Counted from the stretch's first letter, positions 1 to 11,606 are shown. The stretch: DNA of 64,000 bases from Nocardioides marmotae (GCF_013177455.1 NZ_CP053660.1:3100001-3164000); one strand, 5' to 3'. Numbers and translations: made by a program. Notes: generated by a model from the sequence alone, not told the origin.

Positions 1-2
1 TG

Positions 3-1954
3 CCCGTGGTCGACCTCGGCCGGCAGCCGGCGAAGGCCACCGTCGGGGAGCCGCTGCCCGTCCGGGCCACGGTCTTCCGCGAGGGGCACGACCGGCTCGG
101 CGCCGAGGTGGTCCTCACCGACCCCTCCGGAACGCGCCGCCCGCCGGTGCGGATGACCAAGCACGCCGAGGTCCCCGACCGGTACGACGCGTGGGTCACG
201 CCCGACGCCCCCGGCGCCTGGACCTTCGAGATCCAGGCCTGGTCCGACCCGGTCGCGACCTGGCAGCACGCCGCGGGGCTGAAGATCCCCGCCGGTGTCG
301 ACGTCGAGCTGATGTTCAAGGAGGGCCGCCTGCTCCTCGAGCGCGTCCGCGGCGACCTCGACGGCAAGGACAGCGCCGCCCGCGAGGTGGTCGACGCCGC
401 GATCGAGGCGTGCACCGACACCTCGCGCCCCGATGCCGCGCGGCTCGCGGTGCTGGAGGCCCCCGAGCTCGACGCCGTCTTCCTCGACCACCCGCTGCGC
501 GAGCTGGTGACCGTCGAGGGCCCCTACCCGCTCTACGCCGACCGGGAGCGCGCCCTCTACGGCAGCTGGTATGAGTTCTTCCCGCGCTCGGAGGGGGCGA
601 CCCGCGACCCGGAGACCGGCAAGGTCACCAGCGGCACCCTCCGCACCGCCGCGGAGCGGCTCGACGCCGTGGCCGCGATGGGCTTCGACGTGATCTACCT
701 GCCGCCGATCCACCCCATCGGCGAGGTCAACCGCAAGGGCCCGAACAACACGCTGACCCCCGGCCCCGACGACCCGGGCTCGCCGTGGGCGATCGGCTCG
801 CGGTTCGGCGGGCACGACGCCGTCCACCCCGACCTCGGCACGATCGAGGACTTCGACGCCTTCGTCGCCCGGGCCGGCGAGCTCGGCCTCGAGGTCGCGC
901 TCGACCTCGCGCTCCAGGCCGCCCCGGACCACCCGTGGGTCACCGAGCACCCGGAGTTCTTCACCACCCGGGCCGACGGGTCGATCGCCTTCGCGGAGAA
1001 CCCGCCGAAGAAGTACCAGGACATCTACCCGATCAACTTCGACAACGACCCGAGCGGCATCTGCCGCGAGGTGCTGCGCGTGGTCAAGCACTGGATGAGC
1101 CACGGCGTACGGATCTTCCGCGTCGACAACCCGCACACCAAGCCGGTCGCGTTCTGGGAGTGGCTGCTCAGGGAGGTGCGCCGCACCGACCCCGACGTGC
1201 TGTTCCTCTCCGAGGCCTTCACCCGCCCGGCGATGATGCACGGCCTCGGCGCGGTGGGCTTCCACCAGAGCTACACCTACTTCACCTGGCGCACCGCGAA
1301 GTGGGAGCTCGAGGAGTACCTCCGCGAGCTGGCGACCGAGTCCGACCACGTCATGCGGCCGAACTTCTTCGTCAACACCCCCGACATCCTCCACGCCTAC
1401 CTGCAGTACGGCGGCCCGGCGGCGTTCAAGATCCGTGCCGTGCTCGCGGCGACCGGCTCGCCGAGCTGGGGCGTGTACGCCGGTTACGAGCTCTACGAGC
1501 ATGTCGCGGTCAAGCCCGGCAGCGAGGAGTACCTCGACTCCGAGAAGTACCAGATCCGCATCCGCGACTGGGACGGTGCCGCGCGCGAGGGCCGCACCCT
1601 GGCGCCGTACCTGACCCGGCTCAACGAGGTCCGCCGCGGACACCGGGCGCTCCAGCTGCTGCGCAACGTGGTCATCCACTCCAGCGACGACGAGAACATC
1701 CTCGTCTACAGCAAGCATGCGGTCGCCGCCGACGGCACCCCCGACGACGTGATCGTCGTGGTCAACCTCGACCCCCACGCCACCCGCGAGACCACGGTCC
1801 ACCTCGACCTGCCCGCGATGGGGATGGAGGCGGGCGAGTCGTTCATCGTCCACGACGAGATCACGGGGGACGACTGGAGCTGGGCGCAGCACAACTACGT
1901 CCGCCTCGACCCCTACCACGAGCCCGCGCACGTCCTGACCGTGAGGAGGACCCG

Positions 1955-1958
<4 letters not shown>
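3..1958 (+). CDS. glgE: Alpha-1,4-glucan:maltose-1-phosphate maltosyltransferase GlgE, 5' end cut off by the window
   Basis: GlgE transfers maltosyl units from maltose-1-phosphate to the non-reducing end of alpha-1,4-glucan in the cytoplasm. About 651 residues are visible. The N-terminal beta-sandwich (to about residue 190) is followed by a GH13 barrel carrying [11 protein letters not shown], the nucleophile motif [10 protein letters not shown] near visible residue 373 and the acid/base motif LSEAFT near 402. The frame is open to the left edge, and the first visible residues ([16 protein letters not shown]) match an internal part of the family N-terminus. The GTG at position 6 is therefore probably not the start, and some 10 to 20 residues are missing. 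The gene ends in a GTGA overlap with treS, making it first visible gene of the glgE-treS-mak-glgB operon. Confidence 0.95.
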
Positions 1959-3741
<1,783 letters not shown>

Positions 3742-3745
<4 letters not shown>

Positions 3746-5187
3746 GCGAGAACCCGCTGGACCGGCCCACCGTCGACCACCTCGACCCGCAGGTCTTCGT
3801 CGACTACCTCGAGAAGACCCGCTGGTTCGGGGGCAAGGGACGACCCTTCGAGGTCACCGGCGTCCGCCGCATCGGGCAGGTGCCCGGCTGCGTCGACGTC
3901 GGCCCCACCGTCGCCGACCACCTCGTCGAGCTCACCTACCGCGACGCCGAGGGCGGCCGCGAGACCTATCAGGTCCCGCTGGTGCTCTACACCGAGGCGG
4001 AGAGCCGGCTCGACCACGCCTTCATCGGCTGGTGGGAGGAGCCGGACCTCGGCTGGGTCCACGCCTACGACGCGCTGCACGACCGCGAGGCGATGGCCTG
4101 CTGGCTGCGCTCCTTCGTCGCGGCGAGCGACTCCCCCGTCGCCGGGGCCACCGGGCTCACCTTCCACCGCCTGCCCGGGCACGACCTCGACCCCGAGGGC
4201 GTCGCCTCGCTGTTCACCGGGGAGCAGTCCAACTCCTCGGTGCTCTTCGGCGAGGACTCGATCATGAAGCTGTTCCGCAAGGTGACCGCGGGCCCCAACC
4301 CCGACATCACCGTGCACGACGCGCTGACCCGGGCCGGCTCCACCGACATCGCCGCGCTCTACGGCTGGATGACCTGGACCGACCACGCGGGCGAGGAGTA
4401 CCACCTCGCGATGCTCCAGCAGTTCCTGCGCACCGCCACCGACGGCTGGGACCTCGCACTGGCCAGCGTGCGCGACCTCTTCGCCGAGGCCGACCTCCAC
4501 GCCCACGAGGTCGGCGGCGACTTCGCCGGCGAGTCCGAGCGGCTCGGCTGGACCCTGCGCGACGTCCACGCCCTGCTGCGCGAGCACTTCGGGGTGGAGC
4601 GGCGCGGCCCCGAGGCCGCCCGGGCGCTGGCCGACGGCATGCGCGCGCGGCTCGACGCGGCGCTCGAGGTGGTGCCCGAGCTCGCCCCGCACGCCGACGC
4701 GCTCCGCGCGACGTACGACGCGGTCGCGGCCCTCGACGGGGTCGACGTCCAGCACGTCCACGGCGACCTCCACCTCGGCCAGACCCTGCGCACCGCCAAG
4801 GGCTGGAAGATCGTCGACTTCGAGGGCGAGCCGGCCAAGCCGCTCGCCGAGCGGCTCGAGCTCGACAGCCCGTGGCGCGACGTCGCGGGGATGCTGCGCT
4901 CCTTCGACTACGCGCCCCGCGTGGTGGAGAAGCAGAGCGTCGACCTCAGTGAGGACGACGCCGAGGCCGCCGCCCAGCTGGCCTACCGGGCCGAGGAGTG
5001 GGCCCACCGCAACCGCAACCACTTCCTGACGGCGTACGCCGACGGAGAGCCGACCGCGGACGAGCAGGTCCTGCTGGCGGCGTACGTCGCCGACAAGGCC
5101 GTCTACGAGACCGTCTACGAGACCCGCAACCGGCCCGGCTGGGTGTCCATCCCGCTCGAGGCCGTCGCACGGATCGGAGCCGCATGA
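3742..5187 (+). CDS. mak: Maltokinase (Mak/Pep2)
   Basis: This kinase uses ATP to phosphorylate maltose to maltose-1-phosphate, the donor for GlgE. The 481-residue product has the bilobal fold of aminoglycoside-phosphotransferase-like kinases. The N-terminal cap includes [11 protein letters not shown], the catalytic loop is HGDLHLGQ (His340, Asp342), and the metal-binding motif is DFEGEP (Asp359). The chosen ATG overlaps the treS stop as ATGA and follows GAAGAAGG; the open frame further upstream is the shadow of treS. Its 3' end overlaps glgB as ATGA, so treS, mak and glgB are probably translationally coupled. In mycobacteria TreS and this kinase form a complex; adjacency suggests the same here, which is inference. 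Confidence 0.94.
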
Positions 5188-7454
5188 CCACGCCCCGCAG
5201 CACCCCCTCCACCGGCAGCCCGGCCGGCACCTCGACCGGCACCTCGACCGGCACCCCCTCGGTCCGGCCGGTCGCCCGCGAGCAGCTCGACCTGATCCTC
5301 ACCGGTGGCCACGGCGACCCGCACAGCGTGCTCGGCGCCCACCCGCACGAGGGCGGCGTGACCGTCCGCGTGCTCAAGCCGCTGGCCTCCAGCGTCGCGG
5401 TGACCGGCGCCTGGGGCGAGACCCGCCTCGAGCACGAGTACGAGGGCTTCTGGGTCGGCGTCCTGCCCGTCGCCGAGGTGCCCGACTACCGGGTGACGGT
5501 CGCCTACGACGGCGAGCCGGTCGAGGTCGACGACCCCTACCGCTTCCTGCCCACCCTCGGCGAGGTCGACCTCCACCTGATCAACGAGGGCCGCCACGAG
5601 CAGCTGTGGACCGTGCTCGGCGCGCGGGTCCAGCACTACCCCGGCATCGGGATCGAGCAGACCGTGTCGGGCACGTCCTTCGCGGTGTGGGCCCCCTCGG
5701 CCCGCGGCGTCCGGCTCAAGGGTTCCTTCAACAGCTGGGACGGCCGCGAGCACCCGATGCGCCAGCTCGGCAGCTCGGGGGTCTGGGAGCTGTTCGTGCC
5801 CGGGCTCGGCACCGGCACGGCCTACAAGTACGGCATCCTCGGCCAGGACGGCGAGTGGCGGGAGAAGGCCGACCCGATGGCCGCGTGGGCCGAGCGGCCC
5901 CCGGCCACCTCGTCCCTGGTGTACGAGTCCACCTACGAGTGGGGCGACGACGCCTGGATGGCCGAGCGGCCCGCCAGGCAGCCGGTCGCCGAGGCGATGT
6001 CGGTCTACGAGATGCACCTCGCCTCGTGGAAGAAGCACCCCGACGGCCGCTTCTGGTCGTGGGCGGAGCTGGCCGAGGACCTGCCGGCGTACCTCGCCGA
6101 CCTCGGCTTCACCCACGTCGAGCTGATGCCGGTCATGCAGCACCCGTTCGGCGGCTCGTGGGGCTACCACGTGACGTCGTACTTCGCGCCGGACTCCCGC
6201 TTCGGCGACCCCGACGGCTTCAAGCTGCTCGTCGACCGGCTCCACCAGGCCGGCATCGGCGTCATCCTGGACTGGGTGCCGGGCCACTTCGCCACCGACG
6301 AGTGGGCGCTGGCCCGCTTCGACGGCACCCCGCTCTACGAGGACCCCAACCCCCAGCGCGGGTGGCACAAGGAGTGGGGCTCCCACATCTTCAACTTCGG
6401 GCGCAACGAGGTGCGCAACTTCCTCTACGCCAACGCGATCTACTGGCTCGAGGAGTTCCACGCCGACGGCCTGCGCGTCGACGGCGTCGCCTCGATGCTC
6501 TACCTCGACTACTCCCGCGAGGAGGGCGAGTGGACGCCGAACAAGCACGGCGGCCGCGAGAACCTCGAGGCGGTGCAGTTCCTCCAGGAGATGAACGCCA
6601 CCGTCTACAAGCGGGTCCCCGGCATCGTCACGGTCGCGGAGGAGTCCACCTCCTGGCCCGGCGTCACCCGCCCGACCAGCGCCGACGGCCTCGGCTTCGG
6701 CTTCAAGTGGAACATGGGCTGGATGCACGACTCCCTCGACTACGTCGCGCACGAGCCGGTCCACCGCGCGTACCACCACGGCGAGATGACCTTCTCCCTC
6801 GTCTACGCCTGGTCGGAGAACTACGTGCTGCCGATCAGCCACGACGAGGTCGTGCACGGCAAGGGCTCGCTGCTGCGCAAGATGCCCGGCGACCGGTGGC
6901 AGCAGCTGGCGAACCTCCGCGCCTACCTCGGCTTCATGTGGGCCCACCCGGGCAAGCAGCTGCTGTTCATGGGCGCCGAGCTCGGCCAGGAGTCGGAGTG
7001 GGCGGAGTCCCGCGAGCTCGACTGGTGGCTGCTGGACCACCCCGAGCACCGCGGCGTGCACGCGCTGGTCCGCGACCTCAACCGGGTCTACACCGGCTCG
7101 CCCGCACTGTGGGCCGCCGACCACGACCCCGCCGGGTTCCAGTGGATCGACGCCAACGACGCCGGCCACAACACCTTCTCCTTCGTACGCCGCGTGCCCG
7201 ACGGGGCCGCGACGCCGGAGCTGGTCTGCGTCGCGAACTTCGCCGCCGTTCCCCACGAGGGCTACCGGCTCGGCCTGCCCGCCGAGGGGGTGTGGGAGGA
7301 GGTGCTCAACACCGACGCCGAGACCTACACCGGCTCCGGGGTCGGCAACATGGGCGCGATCACCGCGGTCGCCGGCGAGCACCTCGGCCTGCCCGCCCAC
7401 GCCGACATCGTGGTGCCGCCGCTCGCGACGGTCTGGTTCCGCCGCCGGGCCTGA
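5184..7454 (+). CDS. glgB: 1,4-alpha-glucan branching enzyme GlgB
   Basis: GlgB introduces alpha-1,6 branches into the glucan extended by GlgE. The 756-residue protein has an N-terminal beta-domain, a CBM48 domain near residues 150 to 250 (SFAVWAPSARGVRLKG, NSWDG), and a GH13 barrel with GLRVDGV (nucleophile Asp433), TVAEEST (Glu486) and ISHDEVVHGK (Asp554), then a C-terminal beta-domain. The ATG overlaps the maltokinase stop as ATGA. Residues 14 to 26 are a low-complexity Gly-Thr-Ser stretch (GTSTGTSTGTPS) from a short DNA repeat; typical family members lack it. It is the last gene of the operon. No strong terminator is evident in the 85 bases that follow. Confidence 0.96.
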   Translation: MTTPRSTPSTGSPAGTSTGTSTGTPSVRPVAREQLDLILTGGHGDPHSVLGAHPHEGGVTVRVLKPLASSVAVTGAWGETRLEHEYEGFWVGVLPVAEVPDYRVTVAYDGEPVEVDDPYRFLPTLGEVDLHLINEGRHEQLWTVLGARVQHYPGIGIEQTVSGTSFAVWAPSARGVRLKGSFNSWDGREHPMRQLGSSGVWELFVPGLGTGTAYKYGILGQDGEWREKADPMAAWAERPPATSSLVYESTYEWGDDAWMAERPARQPVAEAMSVYEMHLASWKKHPDGRFWSWAELAEDLPAYLADLGFTHVELMPVMQHPFGGSWGYHVTSYFAPDSRFGDPDGFKLLVDRLHQAGIGVILDWVPGHFATDEWALARFDGTPLYEDPNPQRGWHKEWGSHIFNFGRNEVRNFLYANAIYWLEEFHADGLRVDGVASMLYLDYSREEGEWTPNKHGGRENLEAVQFLQEMNATVYKRVPGIVTVAEESTSWPGVTRPTSADGLGFGFKWNMGWMHDSLDYVAHEPVHRAYHHGEMTFSLVYAWSENYVLPISHDEVVHGKGSLLRKMPGDRWQQLANLRAYLGFMWAHPGKQLLFMGAELGQESEWAESRELDWWLLDHPEHRGVHALVRDLNRVYTGSPALWAADHDPAGFQWIDANDAGHNTFSFVRRVPDGAATPELVCVANFAAVPHEGYRLGLPAEGVWEEVLNTDAETYTGSGVGNMGAITAVAGEHLGLPAHADIVVPPLATVWFRRRA

Positions 7455-7539
7455 GCTCTGCTGCGTCAAGGCTCAGCCGTAACGCGACGGCAACGCAGGA
7501 CGCCGCTGGCGTCAACGTGGCGGGTGTGGGGTGCCCCGC

Positions 7540-8823
7540 ATGGACACCACACCCGCCACGCCCGCCGCCACCGACCTCTCCCGTGCCCTCGCCCGGCGCG
7601 CCGTGCTGCGGGCGACCGCCGCCGGCGCGATCGGCAGCGGCGCCGCGCTCGCCGCCGGCGCCGGCACCCCGGCGTACGCCGCCCCCAGCAGCCGGGGCGT
7701 CACCATCCTCCAGCCCGGGCAGGGCAAGACCCGGGGCCGCTACGTCCGTTCCCGCGCCGACGAGGTCTGGTGGGGGCACCTGCCCAACCGCACCGCGAAG
7801 CCCGTCGCCGTCGTCGACTCCGGGACGGTCGTCACCATCGACACGATCTCCCACGAGGGGCTGCTCGAGGACCAGGGCAAGGACCCGCGGCAGTACTTCG
7901 AGACCTTCGGCGTCCCCGAGAAGCACGTGCTGCGCGACGCCGTCGCCGTCGCCGCCCGCGCCGAGCACGCCGGCCCCGGGCCGCACGTGGTCACCGGGCC
8001 GATCGCGGTGCGCGGCGCCGAGCCGGGTGACGTGCTCAAGGTCGACGTGCTCGCGCTGCCGCTGCGCGTCCCCTACGGCGTGATCTCCAACCGGCACGGC
8101 AAGGGCGCGCTGCCGGGCACCTACCCCGAGCAGTTCGTCGAGGACCCCGCCAACGCGCGGTACGTCAACGAGGGCGGCAACATCAGCGTCTTCGCCTCGG
8201 TCCGCCGCTCCGCCAAGCACGGACTGCGCGCGAAGCTGCCCGGCCCGGTGCCCGTCGGGTTCGGGCTGGCGCCGTTCCTGGGCCTGATGGGCGTCGCGCG
8301 CGACACCGACGCGATGGTCGACTCGGTGCCGCCGACGTACGCCGGCGGCAACCTCGACATCAACGACCTCGTCGTCGGCTCGACGCTCTACCTGCCGGTG
8401 CAGGTGGCGGGCGCGCTGTTCTTCACCGGCGACCCGCACATGGCGCAGGGCGACGGCGAGGTCGCGCTGACCGCGATGGAGGGCTCGCTGCGCGCGACGC
8501 TGCGGCTCTCAGTCATCAAGGCCGGCAGCCGGAAGGTGCCGAGGATCGCCTTCGACCAGCCCTTCGCCGAGACCCCCGACTTCTGGCTGCCGATCGGGCT
8601 CTCCGACGGCGACGGCCCCGAGGGCGGCGGCAACGAGACCAGCCTGGACCTGGCGATGAAGGACGCCGTGCGCCAGGCGCTCGCCTTCCTGGTCGAGGAG
8701 AAGGGGATGCCGGGGCCGGTGGCCTACGCCTACCTCTCGGCCGCCACCGACTTCCAGGTCTCCCAGGTCGTCGACCGCACCACCGGCATCCACGCGCTCA
8801 TCCGCAAGGCCGACTTCGCCTGA
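7540..8823 (+). CDS. Tat-exported acetamidase/formamidase family protein
   Basis: The product (427 residues) resembles the FmdA/AmdA family, which hydrolyses short amides such as formamide or acetamide to ammonia and the acid. Typical family features include GPHVVTGPIAVRGAEPGD and NEGGN in the middle and a conserved C-terminal YLSAATDFQVSQVVD. An N-terminal twin-arginine signal (RRAVLRATAAGAIG near residue 18, then a hydrophobic stretch ending in AYAAP) predicts Tat export, unlike the usual cytoplasmic amidases. Two starts are possible: GTG at 7531 or ATG at 7540. The ATG is better spaced from GGGTGTGGGG. It is not coupled to glgB, and the true substrate is unknown. Confidence 0.82.
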   Translation: MDTTPATPAATDLSRALARRAVLRATAAGAIGSGAALAAGAGTPAYAAPSSRGVTILQPGQGKTRGRYVRSRADEVWWGHLPNRTAKPVAVVDSGTVVTIDTISHEGLLEDQGKDPRQYFETFGVPEKHVLRDAVAVAARAEHAGPGPHVVTGPIAVRGAEPGDVLKVDVLALPLRVPYGVISNRHGKGALPGTYPEQFVEDPANARYVNEGGNISVFASVRRSAKHGLRAKLPGPVPVGFGLAPFLGLMGVARDTDAMVDSVPPTYAGGNLDINDLVVGSTLYLPVQVAGALFFTGDPHMAQGDGEVALTAMEGSLRATLRLSVIKAGSRKVPRIAFDQPFAETPDFWLPIGLSDGDGPEGGGNETSLDLAMKDAVRQALAFLVEEKGMPGPVAYAYLSAATDFQVSQVVDRTTGIHALIRKADFA

Positions 8824-8863
8824 GCCGCCCGGGCCGACCGGGCCGCCCGGGGCACCCGGGCTG

Positions 8864-8911
8864 CCCGGGCGGGGTCCCGGGCGGGGTCCCGGGCGGAGTC
8901 CCGGGCGGGGT
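8864..8911. repeat. Four tandem copies of a 12-bp GC-rich unit
   Basis: Four head-to-tail copies of CCCGGGCGGGGT (the third with one change) lie between the amidase-like gene and the NUDIX gene. Each unit contains the palindrome CCCGGG, so the array can fold in many registers. It may act as a terminator for the upstream gene or be slippage-generated filler. Confidence 0.7.
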
Positions 8912-8916
8912 CGGCG

Positions 8917-8946
8917 GGGGTCGGCCGGTGATCACCGGCCGACCCC
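8917..8946. promoter_or_regulatory. Perfect 30-bp palindrome abutting the NUDIX gene promoter
   Basis: The sequence is a perfect inverted repeat of 15 + 15 bases centred on GGTGATCACC at 8931/8932. It ends one base before the predicted -10 hexamer of the downstream NUDIX gene, so it covers the -35 and spacer region. Zero loop length argues against an ordinary hairpin terminator and fits a dimeric repressor operator, although termination of the upstream gene cannot be excluded. Confidence 0.55.
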
Positions 8947-8952
8947 TAGGGT
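8947..8952 (+). promoter_or_regulatory. Predicted -10 box of a leaderless NUDIX transcript
   Basis: TAGGGT is followed by six bases and then the GTG start at 8959, and no Shine-Dalgarno sequence is present. This is the spacing expected when transcription starts at the first base of the start codon. Confidence 0.5.
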
Positions 8953-8958
8953 GAACCC

Positions 8959-9717
8959 GTGACCGACCAGCCGACCACCTGGGCCACCGTCGCGGAGGGC
9001 GTCGCGCGGATCTCCTGGCTCCCCGGCGAGCCCGTCGACGTCGTACGTCGCGAGGTGGCCGAGGCCCTGATCACCCACGCCCGGGTCGAGGCCCTGGTCG
9101 ACCCCGCCGACGAGGGCGGCCAGCGCACCGCCACCTGGTCGGGCATGCGCCGCGAGGGGGTCATGCGGGGCGTGACCGTCGACGGGACGCCGGTCGACCG
9201 GATCGTCTACGCCCGCCTGGCCACCGACGTGCCGACCTCGGAGCCCGAGGGCTTCCGGGCGCTGCTCAACTCCTTCCTCCCCCGCAAGCGCGCGATCGGC
9301 CAGATGCTGGTGCGCGACCGCGAGGGCCGGGTGCTGCTGTGCCAGCTGACCTACAAGCAGGACTGGGACCTCCCGGGCGGCGTCGTCGAGGTCGGCGAGT
9401 CGCCGCAGACGGCCGTCGAGCGCGAGGTCGAGGAGGAGCTCGGCCTCCGGATCTCCACCGGTTCCCTGCTGCTCACCGACTGGCTGCCGCCGTGGAGCGG
9501 CTGGGACGACGCGCTGTGCCTGGTCTTCGACGGCGGCGTCCACGACGCCTCGCTCACCGACCGGATCGTCAAGCAGGTCCGCGAGATCCGCTCCGCGGAG
9601 TTCCGCACCCTCGAGGAGGCCGACCAGCTCTGCGCGGACTTCACCGCCCGCCGGGTGCGCGCCGCGATGGCCAACCTCGGCGGCGGTCCGGCCTACACCG
9701 AGTCCGGGCGCGGCTGA
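8959..9717 (+). CDS. NUDIX hydrolase with a long N-terminal extension
   Basis: NUDIX enzymes cleave nucleoside diphosphates linked to another moiety. The 252-residue product has a complete Nudix box at about residues 141 to 163 (GVVEVGES then REVEEELGL), preceded by DWDLPGG. Residues 1 to 110 form an extension without recognised catalytic motifs. The C-terminal part keeps the usual EIRSAEFRTLEEA segment. The substrate cannot be read from sequence; house-cleaning of oxidised nucleotides is one possibility. The gene stands alone, is probably leaderless, and has a 30-bp palindrome directly over its promoter, so expression is likely controlled by a dedicated regulator. Confidence 0.9.
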   Translation: MTDQPTTWATVAEGVARISWLPGEPVDVVRREVAEALITHARVEALVDPADEGGQRTATWSGMRREGVMRGVTVDGTPVDRIVYARLATDVPTSEPEGFRALLNSFLPRKRAIGQMLVRDREGRVLLCQLTYKQDWDLPGGVVEVGESPQTAVEREVEEELGLRISTGSLLLTDWLPPWSGWDDALCLVFDGGVHDASLTDRIVKQVREIRSAEFRTLEEADQLCADFTARRVRAAMANLGGGPAYTESGRG

Positions 9718-9727
9718 GGCGCCTCCT

Positions 9728-10645
9728 TCATCGCCTCGTGCTGCTGAGGGTGCGCCCCGGCGCACGCTGGGCATCACGAGGCGGGGTCGGGCGACGCCGC
9801 GGCCGGAGCGCGACCAGCGCCCCGAGGACGAGCAGCGCGCCGCCGGCACCCTCGGCCACGTTGGGCACCTGCCCGAGCAGCAGCCAGGCCGAGACCGTCG
9901 CGACGACCGGGGCGAGCAGCACCCACGGGACCACGGCCGCCGACGGGTTGCGGGCGAGCAGCGTGTTGAACACGCCGTACCCCACGAGCGAGGCGAGCCC
10001 CGCGGTGTAGCCGGTGGAGACGACCGCCTCCCAGCCGAAGGCGGCGAGCCCGTCGGCCACGGCGGCCGGGCCGTCGACCAGCAGCGAGAGCGCCAGCAGC
10101 GGCACCGGCACGACGAGCGCGGACCACACGGTCAGGCCCAGGCCGCCCGGGGCGCCGGAAGCGCGGGAGACGACGTTGCCGGTGCCCCACGACAGCGCGC
10201 CGAGCAGGCAGAGGGCGAGCGCGGTGAGCGGTACGTGACCGCCTCGGCCGACCGCGACGACGACCAGGCCGAGGGTGCCCACCAGCACGCCGGCCGCCTG
10301 GGCGGCGGTGGGGCGCTCGCGAAGCACCGCGGTGGCGATCACGACCGTGAAGACGACCTGCGCCTGGAGCACCAGGGCGGCGAGCCCCGGCGGGAGGCCG
10401 GCGGCCATGGCGACGTACAGGAAGCCGAACTGGCCCAGCGACATCGTCGCGCCGACCAGCGCCAGGGTGCGCCAGGGCACCTGCGGGCGGCGGACGAGGA
10501 ACACCGCGGGCACCAGGACGACGAGGAACCGGATCGCGCAGAACAGCAGCGGCGGGACCTCGCCCATCCCCCAGTAGATGACGATGAAGTTGAAGCCCCA
10601 CACCGAGGCGACCAGGGCGGCCAGGAGGCTGTCACGGCGGTTCAC
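9728..10645 (-). CDS. EamA/DMT family transporter (first copy)
   Basis: This is an integral membrane carrier of about 305 residues with ten hydrophobic segments and the internal duplication of two EamA domains typical of the drug/metabolite transporter family. These usually export amino acids or metabolites. A longer frame continues upstream, but the GTG at 10645 gives the canonical start VNRRDSLLAALVASVWGFNF with a membrane segment at once, and the upstream extension is antisense to the LysR gene. It is transcribed away from the adjacent LysR-type regulator, which probably controls it. Substrate unknown. Confidence 0.87.
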   Translation of the reverse strand: MNRRDSLLAALVASVWGFNFIVIYWGMGEVPPLLFCAIRFLVVLVPAVFLVRRPQVPWRTLALVGATMSLGQFGFLYVAMAAGLPPGLAALVLQAQVVFTVVIATAVLRERPTAAQAAGVLVGTLGLVVVAVGRGGHVPLTALALCLLGALSWGTGNVVSRASGAPGGLGLTVWSALVVPVPLLALSLLVDGPAAVADGLAAFGWEAVVSTGYTAGLASLVGYGVFNTLLARNPSAAVVPWVLLAPVVATVSAWLLLGQVPNVAEGAGGALLVLGALVALRPRRRPTPPRDAQRAPGRTLSSTRR

Positions 10646-10672
10646 GGGACCCAGCCTGCGGCCGACGATCCT

Positions 10673-10691
10673 GAAGCACCAGCGATGCTTT
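10673..10691. promoter_or_regulatory. Dyad element between the EamA transporter and LysR genes
   Basis: The 73-bp divergent intergenic region contains the interrupted inverted repeat AAGCA-N7-TGCTT at 10674-10690. LysR-type proteins bind interrupted dyads of this size (T-N11-A type), so this is a candidate site for autoregulation and for activation of the transporter. Confidence 0.45.
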
Positions 10692-10706
10692 GCACCGATG
10701 ACTGTG

Positions 10707-10712
10707 TACGGT
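10707..10712 (+). promoter_or_regulatory. Predicted -10 box of the LysR gene
   Basis: TACGGT stands six bases before the ATG at 10719, and no ribosome site precedes that ATG. This matches a leaderless promoter and supports the chosen start over in-frame upstream codons. Confidence 0.45.
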
Positions 10713-10718
10713 CGCTTC

Positions 10719-11606
10719 ATGATCGACCTCGCCGCCCTCACCTCGCTGCGGGCCGTCGCGGCGCACGGCTCGGTCGTCGCTGCGGCCGACGCGCTGGGGT
10801 TCACCCCCAGCGCGGTCTCCCAGCAGGTCAAGCGGCTCGAGCGGCAGACCGGCGTGCCGCTGCTGGAGCGGGTCGGCCGCGGCGTGGTGCTGTCCCGGCA
10901 CGGCCATCACCTCGTGGAGGCCGGCGGTCGGGTGCTGGCCGACCTCGAGGAGCTCGAGGCCCGGCTGCACCGCGAGGCCGGCGCCGTCGCCGGGCGGCTG
11001 CGGATGACGGCCTTCTCGACCGCCGTGCGCGGCCTGGTCGCGCCGCGGCTGCGGCTGCTCCTCAACGAGCACCCCGACCTGAGCGTGACGCTGCACGAGT
11101 GCGAGCCCTGGGACACCGTCGACCTGGTGTCCTCGGGCCAGGCCGACCTGGGCGTGGCCCACCGCTGGGGCGACGTACCCCTCGTGGTCCCCGACCACCT
11201 GGTGGCGACGACGATCGCCACCGACGTCGCCGACGTGATCGTCCACCGCGACCACCCCCTCGCCGGCCGGGACCTGCTCACCCCCCGCGACCTCCTCGAG
11301 GAGGACTGGGTCGCGACCCCCGAGGGCACGATCTGCCGCCAGTGGCTGCACCGGATGTACGACGGCACCGGCCGGCTGCCGCGCATCGCGCACCAGTCGA
11401 TGGAGTTCGACTCCCACCTCGCCCTGGTCCGCGCCCGCCTCGGCATCGCCCTGGTCCCCCGGCTCGGCCGTCAGCCGCTCGGCCCGGACCTCGTCGCCGT
11501 CCCGGCCGCCGAGCCGGTCCCCACGCGCGACGTGGTCGCCCTGCACCGGCGGAGCATGACCGACTCCCCCGCCGTCGCCGCCCTCCTCGCCGCGCTCCGG
11601 GACTGA
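10719..11606 (+). CDS. LysR-family transcriptional regulator
   Basis: The 295-residue protein starts with a winged helix-turn-helix (residues about 1 to 60, including AADALGFTPSAVSQQVKRLE), followed by the two-lobed periplasmic-binding-like effector domain (about 88 to 290). Length and layout are standard for the family. The effector is unknown. Because it is divergent from the EamA transporter with an inverted repeat between them, it most likely senses the exported compound and controls the transporter. Start codons at 10578 and 10698 are in frame, but 10719 gives the family-typical MIDLAALTSLRAVA and has a correctly spaced -10 box. Confidence 0.92.
   Translation: MIDLAALTSLRAVAAHGSVVAAADALGFTPSAVSQQVKRLERQTGVPLLERVGRGVVLSRHGHHLVEAGGRVLADLEELEARLHREAGAVAGRLRMTAFSTAVRGLVAPRLRLLLNEHPDLSVTLHECEPWDTVDLVSSGQADLGVAHRWGDVPLVVPDHLVATTIATDVADVIVHRDHPLAGRDLLTPRDLLEEDWVATPEGTICRQWLHRMYDGTGRLPRIAHQSMEFDSHLALVRARLGIALVPRLGRQPLGPDLVAVPAAEPVPTRDVVALHRRSMTDSPAVAALLAALRD

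Noticed and set aside
785..1954. Upstream extension of the treS frame by 390 codons.
   Set aside because: It overlaps glgE in another frame and reads as Arg/Pro-rich shadow sequence. The ribosome site and GTGA overlap at 1955 define treS.
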